DNA from: Polytrichum commune
Lineage: Eukaryota; Streptophyta; Polytrichopsida; Polytrichales; Polytrichaceae
Assembly (NCBI GenBank): GCA_950295325.1
Contig: OX485804.1
Coordinates: 26,598,001-26,662,000, forward strand
Direction of reading: 5' to 3'
Length of the DNA: 64,000 nucleotides
The notes under the pieces were generated by a model, which worked only from the letters and a program-made list of their open reading frames with translations, was not told the origin of the DNA and ran no database searches. The position numbers and the translations under genes are program-made. Positions 1 to 10,819 of the stretch are shown piece by piece. The number at the start of each line of letters is the position of its first letter. Within the stretch, counting starts at the first letter, position 1.

Positions 1-322
1 AGGCTTTCTTGGATATTCATGATGCTTGGGTTGGGTTGTGGTTGGTGGTTTTGAGGAGTTGGGTCATGTCTAGGTTGAGGTGGGAATACAATGTTGGCTT
101 GATATAGAGCCTCATTGATTGTGTTGGGGAGGTTTTTGTACTTTGTTTGATTCTTTATGGGATATGATTGTTGAGTGGTCTTGGTTTTGGATTTGATGTA
201 GTGTGGTAATGTTGTATCGGTGTAACTTATTAAGGATTTTTTTTTGTGTGGGTTTTTGCTTTGAGAGGGAGTTATGTGTAGTTTGTGTTGTTGAGCCACA
301 TGACTTCAAGCTGTGTTTGTTG

Positions 323-872
323 CACGGGTAGATCACTTAGTGTATTTTAAAAACGACGTGCGGCATAATATAGAGAGGATTAAAATCATTTGAAATAAAA
401 ATTATAAAGGAATTCCAAATAATGAAGGGGCCATTAAATGTAGACAATCCCATTATAAGTAAGTTAGATGGACATAAAACGTGGGCCATTATTTTTTTGT
501 AAAATTAATATAGGGGTTGAAGATAAGGATCCTAGAAGGTATGTTTAGTATGGTATGTAAATGGGTTTAGGACTCACGGGGATGGATGATAATTGGGATT
601 TCTGTCTGTCCAAAAATGGATGAAAAGGGAGCGCGCTGTCGTTGGGGTCGTCTTCCCCACGCTTTTATTACTTAAAAGGAATATAGAGTACAAAAAATTG
701 CAGTGACTTGGACAATATAAGTAATGGAAGGGTGCAAACAAATGGGGCCATTTTTGAGATTTAAGTAATTATAGGGAGGCTTTAATTGAACCCTTGAAGG
801 TAAATAGCCCCAAAACAAAAAACCCCTAGCCGCACGTGGTGCACAAAAATGCCTTAGAGTGATCTACCCGTG
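323..872. mobile_element. hAT-like MITE, CACGGGTAGATCACT termini
   Basis: The 550-bp element starts CACGGGTAGATCACTT and ends with the inverted form AGTGATCTACCCGTG. It is flanked by the identical 8-bp direct repeat GTTTGTTG (315-322 and 873-880). An 8-bp duplication with CA..GG termini is typical of hAT elements. There is no transposase frame inside, so it is non-autonomous. A second family member lies at 58889-59297 and shares the subterminal CGCACGTGGTG-like motif. The interior is AT-rich and otherwise unremarkable. Confidence 0.8.
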
Positions 873-880
873 GTTTGTTG

Positions 881-1465
881 TAGTGGGAAGGAGGTCTCTT
901 TTGTATCTACATGGATTTCAAATTGTCTTTCAAGTAGGTATAGGTCTTGATTGTTGGAAATCTGATGCATCTTTGGGGGGTGAGTTTAGAGAGACTTAGG
1001 GAACCCCATATTTGGTTACAACGTTTAGTGAGACCTTGGTATATTTTTACCTAGTTGTCCTTGATCGTTTAGGGCTTGTATGAGTTGCTTACCTATGCAT
1101 GTTAGATAGTCAGGGAGGATGAAGGTGGTGTTGATTCCATAGTCATCTATGTTGAGGTGTGTCAAAATGTTGGTAGTGTTGTTTGAGATTGTACATATGT
1201 TTTGGGTTAGTTACTTAGGATTTTGTTTATTTTTTTGATATCTACTTTGGAGAAAGGTGCTCCATAATAGGCATAAGCTATTCATGGTTTGATGATAGTG
1301 TTTAATATATATATTTATTTTATGTCAGGTGAGACTATTAGGACTTTTCTTTGTTCTTTTGCTTTGTTCAGTTATTGCTTTTTGGATTTGATGTTTTAAC
1401 GATAGAACTAGATGTATGCCCAAGTAGATGTAATGAAGGCAAAGTCCCTAGTGATGTTTGGCTTC

Positions 1466-1515
<50 letters not shown>

Positions 1516-1999
1516 TTTTACTTGTCTATCTTCGTAGTAGCATTCACTCATGAGAGTCTTGAGGATTTTACTTGTTGTATTGTCACAGAGTTTGTCCCCC
1601 TTGAGGTGTAGGCGAGTGTTGTGTGCCCATCCTCCATCTTCATGACAAAAGGTCGATCCCACGGAGTAGTGCCAAGCCGTCTCGTTCCGGGGGTTGGTGG
1701 TGGAGCTTCATGAAGCCCAACCAATTCTTGGTTACCCTGTTGATACCTATGTCCATGGGCTTAGAGTATGTGGAGCCTTGGGGAATGTGCATTTTTTTCA
1801 ATCTATCTAAGGAATCAGATTAAACTTCACTTCTACTAAGCGATCGACTTGAACCATTAATTAATTCTTCAAAGCGAATTGTGACGTGGTAACCCTCCGT
1901 AAGACCGGTGTCAAGCACAAGGGCGAATTACAACATTCCCTCTTGGCACAATTCCCTCTTGTGTGTGGGAGGAAGGTAAGAATTCCCTTCAAAAGAAAG
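881..1999. other. intergenic, no gene recognised
   Basis: No coding region, RNA gene or classified repeat is seen apart from the GA run at 1469-1513. Short frames here are AT-rich and resemble no family I recognise. Confidence 0.5.
1469..1513. repeat. (GA)n microsatellite
   Basis: An uninterrupted run of about 22 GA dinucleotides. It creates spurious Arg-Glu and Ser-Leu repeat frames on the two strands. Confidence 0.95.
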
Positions 2000-4430
2000 A
2001 AATCATGTCGAAGTGGGAATGTTCATAGTGAGAAAACCATCCCTTTTCCCATGTGGGAATTTCCCAAATGCTCCTTGTGACACCTTTTCACACACTGAAA
2101 TTTGTGTGAAATGGATGTGTTGGTCGGGGATGGCATCCAGGCACTCGGAGGGGGAGAGTTTGTTTCGTTCGTGGAAAAGCCTGCCTTAATGTGAGAAATT
2201 CATCAATGTCACTTGCGGGAGTATCTAGTGTGTCGAATTCTTTATTTGCCTGGTTCTCCAACGACAAGATGTGCTTCCCCTTTGAGTGGTGAATGCTTCG
2301 TGCATTTGGAAGCCTAGTCACATTTGCCCAATCATATCTATGCCTAGAATGGGTGCTCTCCCCTTTGTGTGTGTGATGGTGCTGGAGTGGTGACCAATCT
2401 CTTTTCAGGCGTGGAAGAGGCGGTGTAGTTTTCGGCTTTCCTCCGCTTTGCAAGTTGGTTCTCTGACATGTCCTGTATTCGTGAATTCCGGTATTGCAAT
2501 GTTGGGGAGTGCTTTCGGTGCCATGGAGAGCTGCAGGCAGCTACTGCCTTTCTCGGGGAGAAACATTCCCCAATTGCGCATCCATGTCGAGAACTTCATC
2601 TACTTCGAAGTTGAACCGCTGTCGTGAGTTGCCAAAATGGTGGACCTGGTACGAGGCTTGCTTCTGGCTCTGAATTGTTGTGCGGAACTCATGATATTGG
2701 TTCACCATGGACTTCGCATTGTGGCTGGTGCCGAGCTGCTCCTTCTGGCCTAACATTGGGCCTCTGCAGTGTTGGGTGCTGCGGGCTACGGGGTATCTTG
2801 CTGTGCAGCTTGTGGGTCGGCTCTACGGTTGTCTCGCTTGCATGCTTCTGGAATTTGTGTTGTTTGTCCGACTATATATCTGGCAATTGAGTTTCGATGT
2901 GTTTGGAGTTTGGTCGGGCGGCTTCGGTGTAGCAGGTTCTTCAACGTGAGTTACTGTTTGCTACTTCGGTGAATTGTTTCCTCCTCTTGTTGCAGTGTTT
3001 GCGCGGGCATCTTCAGTGTAGGTCACTGCAGTTTCGGTGTTTGCAGCTGCTTAGCTGATGAGCAGTAGTGGTTGCGATGCAGCTGGAAGGTCTACAGTGG
3101 CTTTGGCAGCAGGTCGGCAACAAATTGAGTAATGGCTTTGGTCGTGGCTTTGGTGTCGATTACTACAGCTTCGGTGACGGTGAGTGCTGGGTTGACCTGT
3201 GAGAATGTTTGTGGAGCGCGCAGCGCCTTTAGCAACGGGATTGGTAGTAAGTTCAGCAGCATAATTGACAGCAGCTTCCGCAGCCAGGTGAGCCGTATCT
3301 TGGGCAGCGGATTCGATGCAAGTTGTTGTGGTTTCGGTGATGACTGCTGCAAGTTCGGTGTAAAATGCTAGGGCGGCAAGTGGATTGCTGGTGGTTGTGA
3401 CAACTTTGGTTGGAGGTGTGGTGATTGCGCTGATGTTGGATGATGGTCAGTGAAGGATGATGTTGAAGGCTGTGGTGTACGAGTATTTACCTGAGGAGTT
3501 GACTCTATTGTGGGGTGTGTGTAGGTGGAGGATGGACCGTTGCTGCCTGCGTCCCAAGCACGATTGCTGTTTTTCGGTGTGTGTGAGTGTGTGTATACCG
3601 TTGGGATGGGGGTGGGGGTGGTTTTGTGGGTGGGTGGTGGTTTTGGTGCAGGTATGCGGGATGATGAAGCTCCGTTCGCACTTCGTGGTAGTGTATCTCT
3701 TGATGAGATCTTTGTGTGGGAGTTGAATTAGGGTTTAGAGGATACCTGGTAGGCTGATCTGTTGGGGCTGGTGGTGTGCGGTGTCTCCTTGCCGGAAGGC
3801 TCTAATCACTCTCTCCTGGTGGTGGTGCAGGTACTGTTGGAGTGGAGCAGTTGCGAGCGGTTGGGGAATTAGTGTGGACAGCTTCCGTGGCAGGTTCTGT
3901 GCAGCGTCAGGATCCGTTGCAGTCTGGAGGAGCGTGGTTGCTGAATACCGGGCGCTGCGATCTTTTACTTGCGGGTGTTGTCTTGGCAACAGGCGGGGGA
4001 GTTCTTCTTGAGTTGTAGCTCGGTATAGGGTTCGCCATTTCTCCTGCTGTTGTGGTGTCGGTGAACCAAATATATAGTGGCGATGTGTAGGAAGGTCTAG
4101 GATTAGGAGGTGGAGAAGGAGTAGATGGAGTGTGTTTAGTACCCTCGAGATGTGAACTGCCCTGGATCTCGGTTTCGAGATTGAAGCAATTAATGTGATC
4201 GACCTCGTCTTGCTCTTGCTCGTCGGTGGTGTGTCGTCGGGTCGGATGCTTGACATTCTCATTCTCCTTCCTTAGTTGAGTGTGTTGTTGCGTTGTGCTT
4301 GTGGATCTAAGGATGCAGTTGAGAGCTATGCATTTCGTCGTGGATGATTGCGGACGTGAGCTTGTTGTTGGTGAGGGAGTGCTGCAGCGCTCTTCACCCT
4401 CGTCGTGTCCGTAATTCCACGACACTTGAA
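2000..4430 (-). other. GC-richer decayed block, possible retroelement fossil
   Basis: This block has clearly higher GC than its surroundings. On the minus strand it holds overlapping Ala/Thr/Pro/Gln-rich frames (roughly 3735-4425 and 3090-3350). The composition would fit a decayed gag-like region of an LTR element. I see no zinc knuckle, protease, reverse transcriptase or integrase motif, no primer-binding site and no terminal repeats, so the class is not established. It looks broken and old. It could equally be a decayed low-complexity host gene. Confidence 0.3.
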
Positions 4431-4479
4431 CTTTATGATTGATCTCCTTCGCTGGTCAGACAGCGATGTCCCAAGAGTA

Positions 4480-4596
4480 CTGGAAAAGCAATTTAATGAA
4501 AGAGAAACCGACAGATCACTACATGTAACCGGTCGGACTTGGAAACACTAGGATTTTGACCGATTATGCTCAAAATTCTCCCCGGAGACTGTTCAG
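4480..4596 (+). mobile_element. 3' fragment of hAT-like MITE (CAGTG family)
   Basis: This matches the right end of the elements at 25572-25819 and 26002-26236: the CATGTAACCGG motif, then an ACTAGGATTTTGACCGATTATGC-like core, then the CTCCCCGGAGACTG terminus. The left part is not recognisable. Confidence 0.6.
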
Positions 4597-4775
4597 ATGA
4601 AGAGAAATCCTGTTATCTGAATTTGAAAACCATCACCTGCAATACTTGGAATTCACGCTGCTTGTGAGTACACCATGTGGTAAATGTATGCTTTGTATGC
4701 AAGTTAACGTGTTTCCTATTAAACAATGGCCATTAGGTGGGCCCAGTGTAAAGGCCAATACGATAACTGCACTAA

Positions 4776-5732
4776 GGGCCGGTTTACACTATGGACCAAG
4801 AAGTCGTCCCAGGGCGCCGTAAGAGCGCTGATTGGCTGTTGAACTCGTCCTGGGACCACTTTGGTTTGCATCAAGGAAGAAATGGCAGAGTGACCATGAA
4901 GGTCGAGGTCCCCAAAAGACATATTTTAAGGCCTAATTAGTATAATGGCATGGTCCAACGGGTTTTGCGGTGAGAGAGGCAAGAGAGTTGGTACGTTAGG
5001 AAAAGGTAGGGGCCCATATGGCAAAAAATGCCATTATAATTTATAATATTTTTTAATGAGACTTCTTTTGGGGGCTTTATATACAAAACACTTCCCACTA
5101 GGTAAGGCTCACAAGGCACATTTCTCAACATCTAATATATGATGCAATGAATCTTGAGAAGCAAGTCCACCCTCTATGTGCCTAGATTGTATCATAGCCC
5201 ATGAGACATACGATTCCTTCCATGCCCTACCCCTTAGACTTGCTCCCACATGTTTCATCAAACAATGTACTTGGGACATCTAGAATTCAAGAATTTGAGT
5301 ACACATGATGAAGTGGGTTGCAAATAATGCTCAATGTACAACACAACGTACATGTCACATGTAAAAATTAAATCGCTCATTCTTTTTTGTAAAAATGGTT
5401 GTGAGAAGATTTGCAAGCCACATCTTGGACACATTTGACATGAAGTGAAGACAGTAAAGCCCAAGAGAAGACAATAGAATGAGAAAACTTGAGTTTTTCT
5501 TCAAAAGGCCTTTTTTAGGCATATTATAAAAAAAAAATTAACACGTTCACTTTTGGGTGCATGGTCATTCTTCCTGGTCCACATTTGGTTTACACCTAGT
5601 GAGGGGCCCACGGCTTTCAAAATTGATTTTTTTTAAAGAAGTCAGACCATGGAAGTTGGACCATGAACTCGGACCATTGAAAAAGGCCCTCCTCCACGGT
5701 TCGACTTCAAGGTCCATAGTGTCAACCGGGCC
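4776..5732. mobile_element. PIF/Harbinger-like non-autonomous element
   Basis: The 957-bp element has long imperfect terminal inverted repeats: GGGCCGGTTTACACTATGG on the left, and on the right the inverse of GGCCCGGTTGACACTATGG. It is flanked by TAA on both sides (4773-4775 and 5733-5735). GGGCC termini with a 3-bp TAA/TTA target duplication are the usual mark of PIF/Harbinger (Tourist-type) elements. No transposase frame is seen, and the interior holds stem-forming subterminal sequence related between the arms. Confidence 0.75.
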
Positions 5733-5749
5733 TAAATATGATACTTAGG

Positions 5750-5925
5750 GTCACTTACCATTTGGAATTACGTATCACTAAATCTATTTATTGTGTATCT
5801 AATATTTCACCAACAAATGTAAAATTGGTTGTTTAGACAATATAGAACATTAACAACTTTACTTGATGAAAAGTTACATGAATAGTAAAAAGGTATAGCA
5901 ATGTGTAAATCAAATAGTAAGTGAC
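5750..5925. mobile_element. small MITE, GTCACTTACYATTTG termini
   Basis: A 176-bp AT-rich segment begins GTCACTTACCATTTG and ends with the inverse of GTCACTTACTATTTG. No convincing target duplication is visible, so the superfamily is not assigned. Confidence 0.5.
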
Positions 5926-7150
5926 ATTAAATATTGTATTTAGTATACCTACACCTCTTAATTGTGATCTTCACCCAGAAGTGATCCTCTAGATTCTTGT
6001 CCCAAAATGAACATGGTTTGAACATGAGAACCTAGGGTCAAATTCGGACACACTCATAATCAACACTTCAAAAACTAGTTTATTCAAATTTCACAAGGTG
6101 TCTAGAACTTACACATTGAGATCTATTGATTGAATTCCAATTGTGATCGTTGACAAGACCCAACAAGAAGTAAGGTGATCTTATATTAAGGAATGGGCTC
6201 AAATCGTGCAGGGTGGATTCTTCATTGAAAACCTAAATGACGAGTGTGGGTTGCAATGTAATTAAACCAATTATATAAGCATATATGACACATCTTAGAA
6301 AATTCTTATTCTTGGGTCTTTTAAACCTAGTTAGCACAACTTTACGTTTTCATAGTCATGAGGAAATCCATTTGCAACATGTGAATGTGAAGTGAATACC
6401 AAACACCATCGGCTAGGAACTTTCATTCGAAGGTTCTCATCTCTACCCTTCCAACGTTGGATGAGGCGAGAAAGCATGCATAAACAAAACCAACACTGTA
6501 TACCACTGTCATACATTTGAAACCCCCACATGTTGTATGCATGTGGTACATAATTGTTGGTTTTAAGTATACGTACCTTATTTTGTGACAAATGGGCAAC
6601 ACTCACGGATATAGTGGCTTTAAATCTGGGTATCAATAGCTAAAGTTAGAAAATACTATTTCACAACTATTTGGCGATTTTTTTGTGAAAAGCGATAGCC
6701 AGACCCCCCCCCCCCCTTCCTCTTTAAAACCATAAAATCCGACTTTTGGATAAATGTGTATACATTTGGATCAAATTCTGTATAAAATACCCATATGCGG
6801 CTTTCGTCACTCCAACAGTTGTAGCTAGCCAACACTCCTCTCTTGAAAAGTTGAAATAAATTTAAATCGTGGGATCCATGGAAGGTTCTAAAATAGAGCA
6901 TGCACGTGATGTACGGAGCCACATTCACTTTGGAATGGCTAAAAGAATAAGGAGACCGATAATTTCTTAAGACACAGGTCAACTCAGTCAATGAAGGCCA
7001 CCAAAAAGGCAGAAAACCGTGGACTGGCAGCAGCTTACTGAGTCATTTATTCTTCATTTGATATGCTTAAGTATAGTATAGTATAGTATGTATGTATGCA
7101 ACTTCTGGAGATGCTTCTCAGAAACTGGTGGCCCATGGCTTTGCACCGGT
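5926..7150. other. intergenic, no gene recognised
   Basis: AT-rich DNA with a C-run at about 6706-6717 and a short GTATA repeat at about 7072-7090. The small frames have no recognisable family features. Confidence 0.5.
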
Positions 7151-7772
7151 GTCCAGAGGAGATTTTTGGGCATGATCAGTCAAAATCCTAGTGTTTCCAG
7201 ATAGATAGAAACTCCGGTCCCTTTTTAGCAAGGGGCCGGCGTGAATAAAGTGTCCGTTCGTAATGCCAATGACCCGATGCCCACTGGACAAGGGGACATT
7301 GGGACAATACTACTCTCCCCTTTCGAGGATGGACACTATAGTGACACACTATACTAGGTCCTAGCTAGCCACTAGTGCCTTGAAGATACCAGACATGGTA
7401 TCCCCCCAAAGGGCTTTGAGGTACCCATACAACAAGGTCCAAGGACCCCCCACCATAGTTGGGTGGACTAAGGTGGTGAGCACCACGCCGGCATGGGGAA
7501 TAGAACCCACAACCTCCTCATTGGGGGCCATGAGCCCTAACCACCAAGCCAAGGCCCGTGGTGCCCTAGTGTTTCCAAGTCCAACCGGTTCTGTGTTGTG
7601 GTCCATGTTGTGGTCTTTTGGTTTTGCTATATTAATTTAAAGAATATTCTGCAGATTCCCTTAAACGATTGGTAATCCTCCTGAAGTCTCGAACTTTAAC
7701 TGTGTATTTCTCGAACTCAACCGGTTCATCTGTAACTAGCGGTCAGTTCTCTCCGATCATTGCTCGGCACCG
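7151..7772 (-). mobile_element. hAT-like MITE (CAGTG family) split by a SINE
   Basis: Read on the minus strand, both flanks of the SINE at 7200-7564 belong to the repeat seen at 25572-25819: the ACCGGTT-rich core, the 'AGTTACAGATGAACCGG'-like left part and the TGATC..AAAATCTCC right part. The SINE has interrupted the CCTAGTGTTTCCA core of this copy, so this element is the older of the two. Confidence 0.65.
7200..7564 (-). mobile_element. tRNA-derived SINE, copy 1
   Basis: This is a complete, nearly identical relative of 62192-62550. On the minus strand the head carries an A-box-like TGGCTTGGTGGTTA and, about 35 nt on, a B-box-like GGGTTCTATTCC. These are the internal RNA polymerase III promoter elements of tRNA-derived SINEs. 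The 3' end is a short TATC repeat. It is flanked by a 13-bp target duplication, CCTAGTGTTTCCA (7187-7199 and 7565-7577). The long open frames inside it in both orientations are by-products of the conserved sequence, not genes. Confidence 0.85.
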
Positions 7773-8177
7773 CTCGTGTAAGTTGAGGATGAAGGTGATG
7801 GAAAGCGCATTGAATCTGGATTATTCTTTTCATTTGCTGATTTGATGTAGAATTAGACATTGGAGAGTACCACAAACTTATAGATTAGATGTCAAGTCAT
7901 CCTCCCAAGCAATGTTTCGTATAGTGATGTTCGTTATGTGTATTGAATTTGTAATTCAATATTAAGGACTCATTTGAATGTGCTTCCATTTAAGTGCTAT
8001 GATGAAACTCCAATTAGAGCCCAATTATTGGACCCCCTTGTAAGTCAAGGTGGAAATGTTAGGAACCACTCATAGTTCAATTTTTTCTTTCTTTAGGTGA
8101 CATGACTTCAGAATTAGCATCAAAGACCCTACATCAATTTGGTGAGATTAAGTAGGGATGACTCCACCACAAACCTA

Positions 8178-8203
8178 TAGGTAGGTAGGTAGGTAGGTAG
8201 GTA
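8178..8203. repeat. (TAGG)n microsatellite
   Basis: About six and a half perfect TAGG units, upstream of the tRNA pair. Confidence 0.9.
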
Positions 8204-8491
8204 AGTTGATCCTACAAGTTGATCACTTGGTCAGCTGCCCACACATTGCCATGTATTTGTGCGACATGCAACAACTCCCATCATGTAGACATCCATTCAA
8301 GAATCAACATATGTCACCCTTGACTGCATACCACAACTAGATCATGGGTCCCTTGTGTTTCCATCTTGCATACGCATAATGTCATGTCTAGAACACATGT
8401 GTGCACATATAAATAGCTCAAGATCCAAACTCAAGCATCAATCATCCAAGGATGGCTAGTGTGGTGGTGAAATTCGCTTACCTTGCCTTGT

Positions 8492-8564
8492 GGGGATGTA
8501 GCTCAGATGGTAGAGCGCTCGCTTAGCATGCGAGAGGTACGGGGATCGATACCCCGCATCTCCA
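8492..8564 (+). tRNA. tRNA-Ala (AGC)
   Basis: The 73-nt cloverleaf has a seven-pair acceptor stem (GGGGATG with CATCTCC, one G-T), discriminator A, D-arm GCTC..GAGC, anticodon stem CTCGC/GCGAG with loop TTAGCAT (anticodon AGC), and a T-arm with GATCGATAC. The A and B boxes are intact. No T-run terminator lies between this gene and the tRNA-Thr 5 nt downstream. No intron is seen. Confidence 0.95.
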
Positions 8565-8569
8565 AATCC

Positions 8570-8643
8570 GCTTCTATAGCTCAGTTGGCTAGAGCACCCG
8601 TTTAGTAAGCGGGAGGTCCTGAGTTCAACTCTCAGTGGAAGCA
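8570..8643 (+). tRNA. tRNA-Thr (AGT)
   Basis: The 74-nt cloverleaf has acceptor GCTTCTA paired with TGGAAGC (one G-T) and discriminator A. The anticodon stem CCCGT/GCGGG encloses loop TTAGTAA (anticodon AGU), and the T-loop is GTTCAACTC. It starts only 5 nt after the tRNA-Ala gene and is followed by TTTTT at 8646-8650. The two genes may therefore be transcribed together from the Ala promoter, though Thr has its own A and B boxes. Confidence 0.95.
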
Positions 8644-8645
8644 AC

Positions 8646-8650
8646 TTTTT
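8646..8650 (+). terminator. Pol III T-run terminator
   Basis: TTTTT lies 2 nt after the tRNA-Thr end and is the first T-run after either tRNA. It is the expected RNA polymerase III stop for this pair. Confidence 0.75.
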
Positions 8651-9147
8651 AGTGTGTTTGGATCCCTCTTTTTCCCCACGGATTTGTTCACATTGTGTAA
8701 GTATTGCATTTTGTCATTGATATTCAAAACTGAGTTGGAGGTGTGCATCCATCTAAGCACTCCAAAGTAGTCCCAATTATTGGACTCTCATGATGTTGAA
8801 TGTGTAGAACTTGGGAACTATGTACTGTTTTGTTTTGGTTTTATTTAAATTTGACACAACATAACGATTCCATTGCAAGAAGGTAAAAATACAACCAAAT
8901 GCCCGGTTTGTGACCTTGGGGATTGCTTAGCATGGGCACTTACTAATTTAGAATCACTAGGATCTTGACCGACTATGCCCAAAAACTTCTCGGGCACTGG
9001 GTCACAATTGTGCTCCTATCCTGGCACCCTGACATAATCCCAATTATTGGATTCTGCTTAATACTGTAAAAACATCAATTCAACAATTGATGGTCATCAA
9101 ATACATCACCAACAAATGATCGCCTTGTCAAACCTTCCTAGAGCAAG
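8651..9147. other. intergenic repeats around the tRNA pair
   Basis: A motif built on CCCAATTATTGGA recurs at about 8020, 8770 and 9038, so the DNA on both sides of the tRNA pair appears to be diverged copies of one repeat. A fragment of the CAGTG hAT-like MITE right end lies at about 8945-9000. No coding region is seen. Confidence 0.5.
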
Positions 9148-9443
9148 GTGCGCAAGTGTTCTTTTGATCAGATTGATATCTCCAAATTAGTGTTATATTA
9201 GCAAGTCTTTGATGAAACATGAACAATAACCAAGTTGAAAATCGGTCCTCTTTTTATTTTGAGTGATGATAATCGGAAGCACATGTTTGTTGATTGTGCG
9301 CAAGTGTTCTTTTGATCAGATTGATATCTCCAAATTAGTGTTATATTAGCAAGTCTTTGATGAAACATGAACAATAACGAAGTTGAAAATCGGTCCTCTC
9401 TTTATTTTGAGTGATGATAATCGGAAGCACATGTTTGTTGATT
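9148..9443. repeat. 148-bp direct tandem duplication
   Basis: Two head-to-tail copies (9148-9295 and 9296-9443) are almost identical, differing at only a few bases. The duplication lies inside the MITE-like element that continues to about 9640, so it is an internal expansion of that copy and looks recent. Confidence 0.9.
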
Positions 9444-9640
9444 CCTCACTTGAATATGTTCACTATCGAGTGCACATAATAGTCTATATAGTTTGAAGAT
9501 GTACTCTAATGATCTCTTTTAAACATGCACCAAACATGTGTCTTTATGGTGTTTGTTTTTGGTCCCTACGAAATCACACACCGGTCAAATATTAGGTGTC
9601 TAATCAAGAAAATCAAGCAAACTACACCCACATATCTTAC
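9148..9640 (-). mobile_element. MITE, TAAG-RTATGTGGGTG family, minus copy
   Basis: Read on the minus strand this begins TAAGATATGTGGGTGTAG and follows the family consensus through a 'GGTGTGTG..AGGGACCAAA' segment and a 'GCACTTCCAAT'-like segment. It is the same family as 17446-17821 and 44192-44571. It is longer than those because of the internal 148-bp duplication. The far terminus is not clear. Confidence 0.6.
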
Positions 9641-10435
9641 GTGATGTTATTGTGGGCACTTCCAACTCCAATATCAATCTTCTTGAACATTAGATACAAA
9701 TAGGAGACTGCCTCACCACGTTGGCAATCGCAAATCACTCAAATTGTCATCTCCAAGTTAATTTTAAGACCGGAACCGGGTTGCAAAAGTTAGGGAAGGT
9801 CAAGTGAAGATTCTCTGTTCCTTAAAATAATTATCGCATAAACCCTCTTAACTGGATTCACAATGAAATCTAGACTGATTCCTATCTATTTCAAATCAAC
9901 AGTCCAGTCTCATCATACACATCTCCTTTTGGTGTCCACCCTAAATCATGGACCTTGCCATACACCACTCGAATGTAGGTGTCCGATTACGAAGATGGAC
10001 TACACAAGGCCACACACTACCTCATTAGGAATTACCAGAATTGATTTGGAAGTTTCCTGTCAGAGAGCAATTTCCTCAAGAATTGGCTCACACGCCTTCC
10101 AGATAATACCATAAGCAACAGTACTAACTTAGGGTTGCATGTGACTGAGCGCGAGTGCCAATAATGAAATGCAGGTGGTGATTTCAAGCGAGCGAAAATT
10201 GGACGTGCCTGAAGACCCCTACGCATAAGCTAGGGATGAGCAGACCAAAGCTGCCAGATTCGGTGGACTTATTACTTACCAGCAGTTTGTGATCATGAGA
10301 TCATCATTGTGAACTAACTTAGGTGATGGATGTGAGTAGCTCTGCCACATGCTCTCGTAGGGATTCCACCTACTGAGCTACAGCAGTAGCAAAGTTACAT
10401 GTAGATATTGGATACGTACTAAGGTGTGCAGGTGA

Positions 10436-10815
10436 TATTCGGTGATTTTTTCTTACTTGGGCACCTAGATTTGACTGGTGCGTGTTTTGGTAGGGATCAA
10501 AGAACAAACACCATGAAGAGACATGTTTGAAAAAGATTGCACTATGTCTTCAAATTTTGTTTACTACTCCACACTCAATAATGAACACGGTTGGGGGGTA
10601 CCTGTATATATTCAATCAAAGGATCAACATACACGCACTTCCAATAGCTGTTACCAACCAATGGACGTCCGATTTTCCAATCCAATTCATGCTAATGCTT
10701 CATCATAGATTTGCGAATGCAACAAAAAATTGTTTTGTAAATCTGATCAATGGAAGCCGGAGAACAAGAAAAGATCAAGCTCGCCAACTTTTGAATTGTT
10801 CCAGTTGATAGCTCC
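10436..10815 (+). mobile_element. MITE, TATGTGGGTG family, diverged plus copy
   Basis: It begins TAAGGTGTGCAGGTGATATTC and shares the family blocks: the GGTAGGGATCAAAGAACAAACACC segment, the GCACTTCCAATAGCTG segment and the GCTTCATCATAGATTTGCGAATGC segment. The right terminus is eroded. The frames found inside are not genes. Confidence 0.6.
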
Positions 10816-10819
10816 ACCT

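Noticed and set aside
1408-1662. Leu/Ser and Arg/Glu repeat frames
   Set aside because: Produced by the GA microsatellite read on the two strands.
3735-4425. Two overlapping 172-175 residue minus-strand frames as host genes
   Set aside because: Low-complexity composition, no recognisable domain, mutual overlap in different frames, and a surrounding decayed block.
7380-7640. 86-residue frame, and its reverse, repeated at 62364-62630
   Set aside because: The frames coincide with the two SINE copies and are open in both orientations because the copies are recent. No protein family is recognised.
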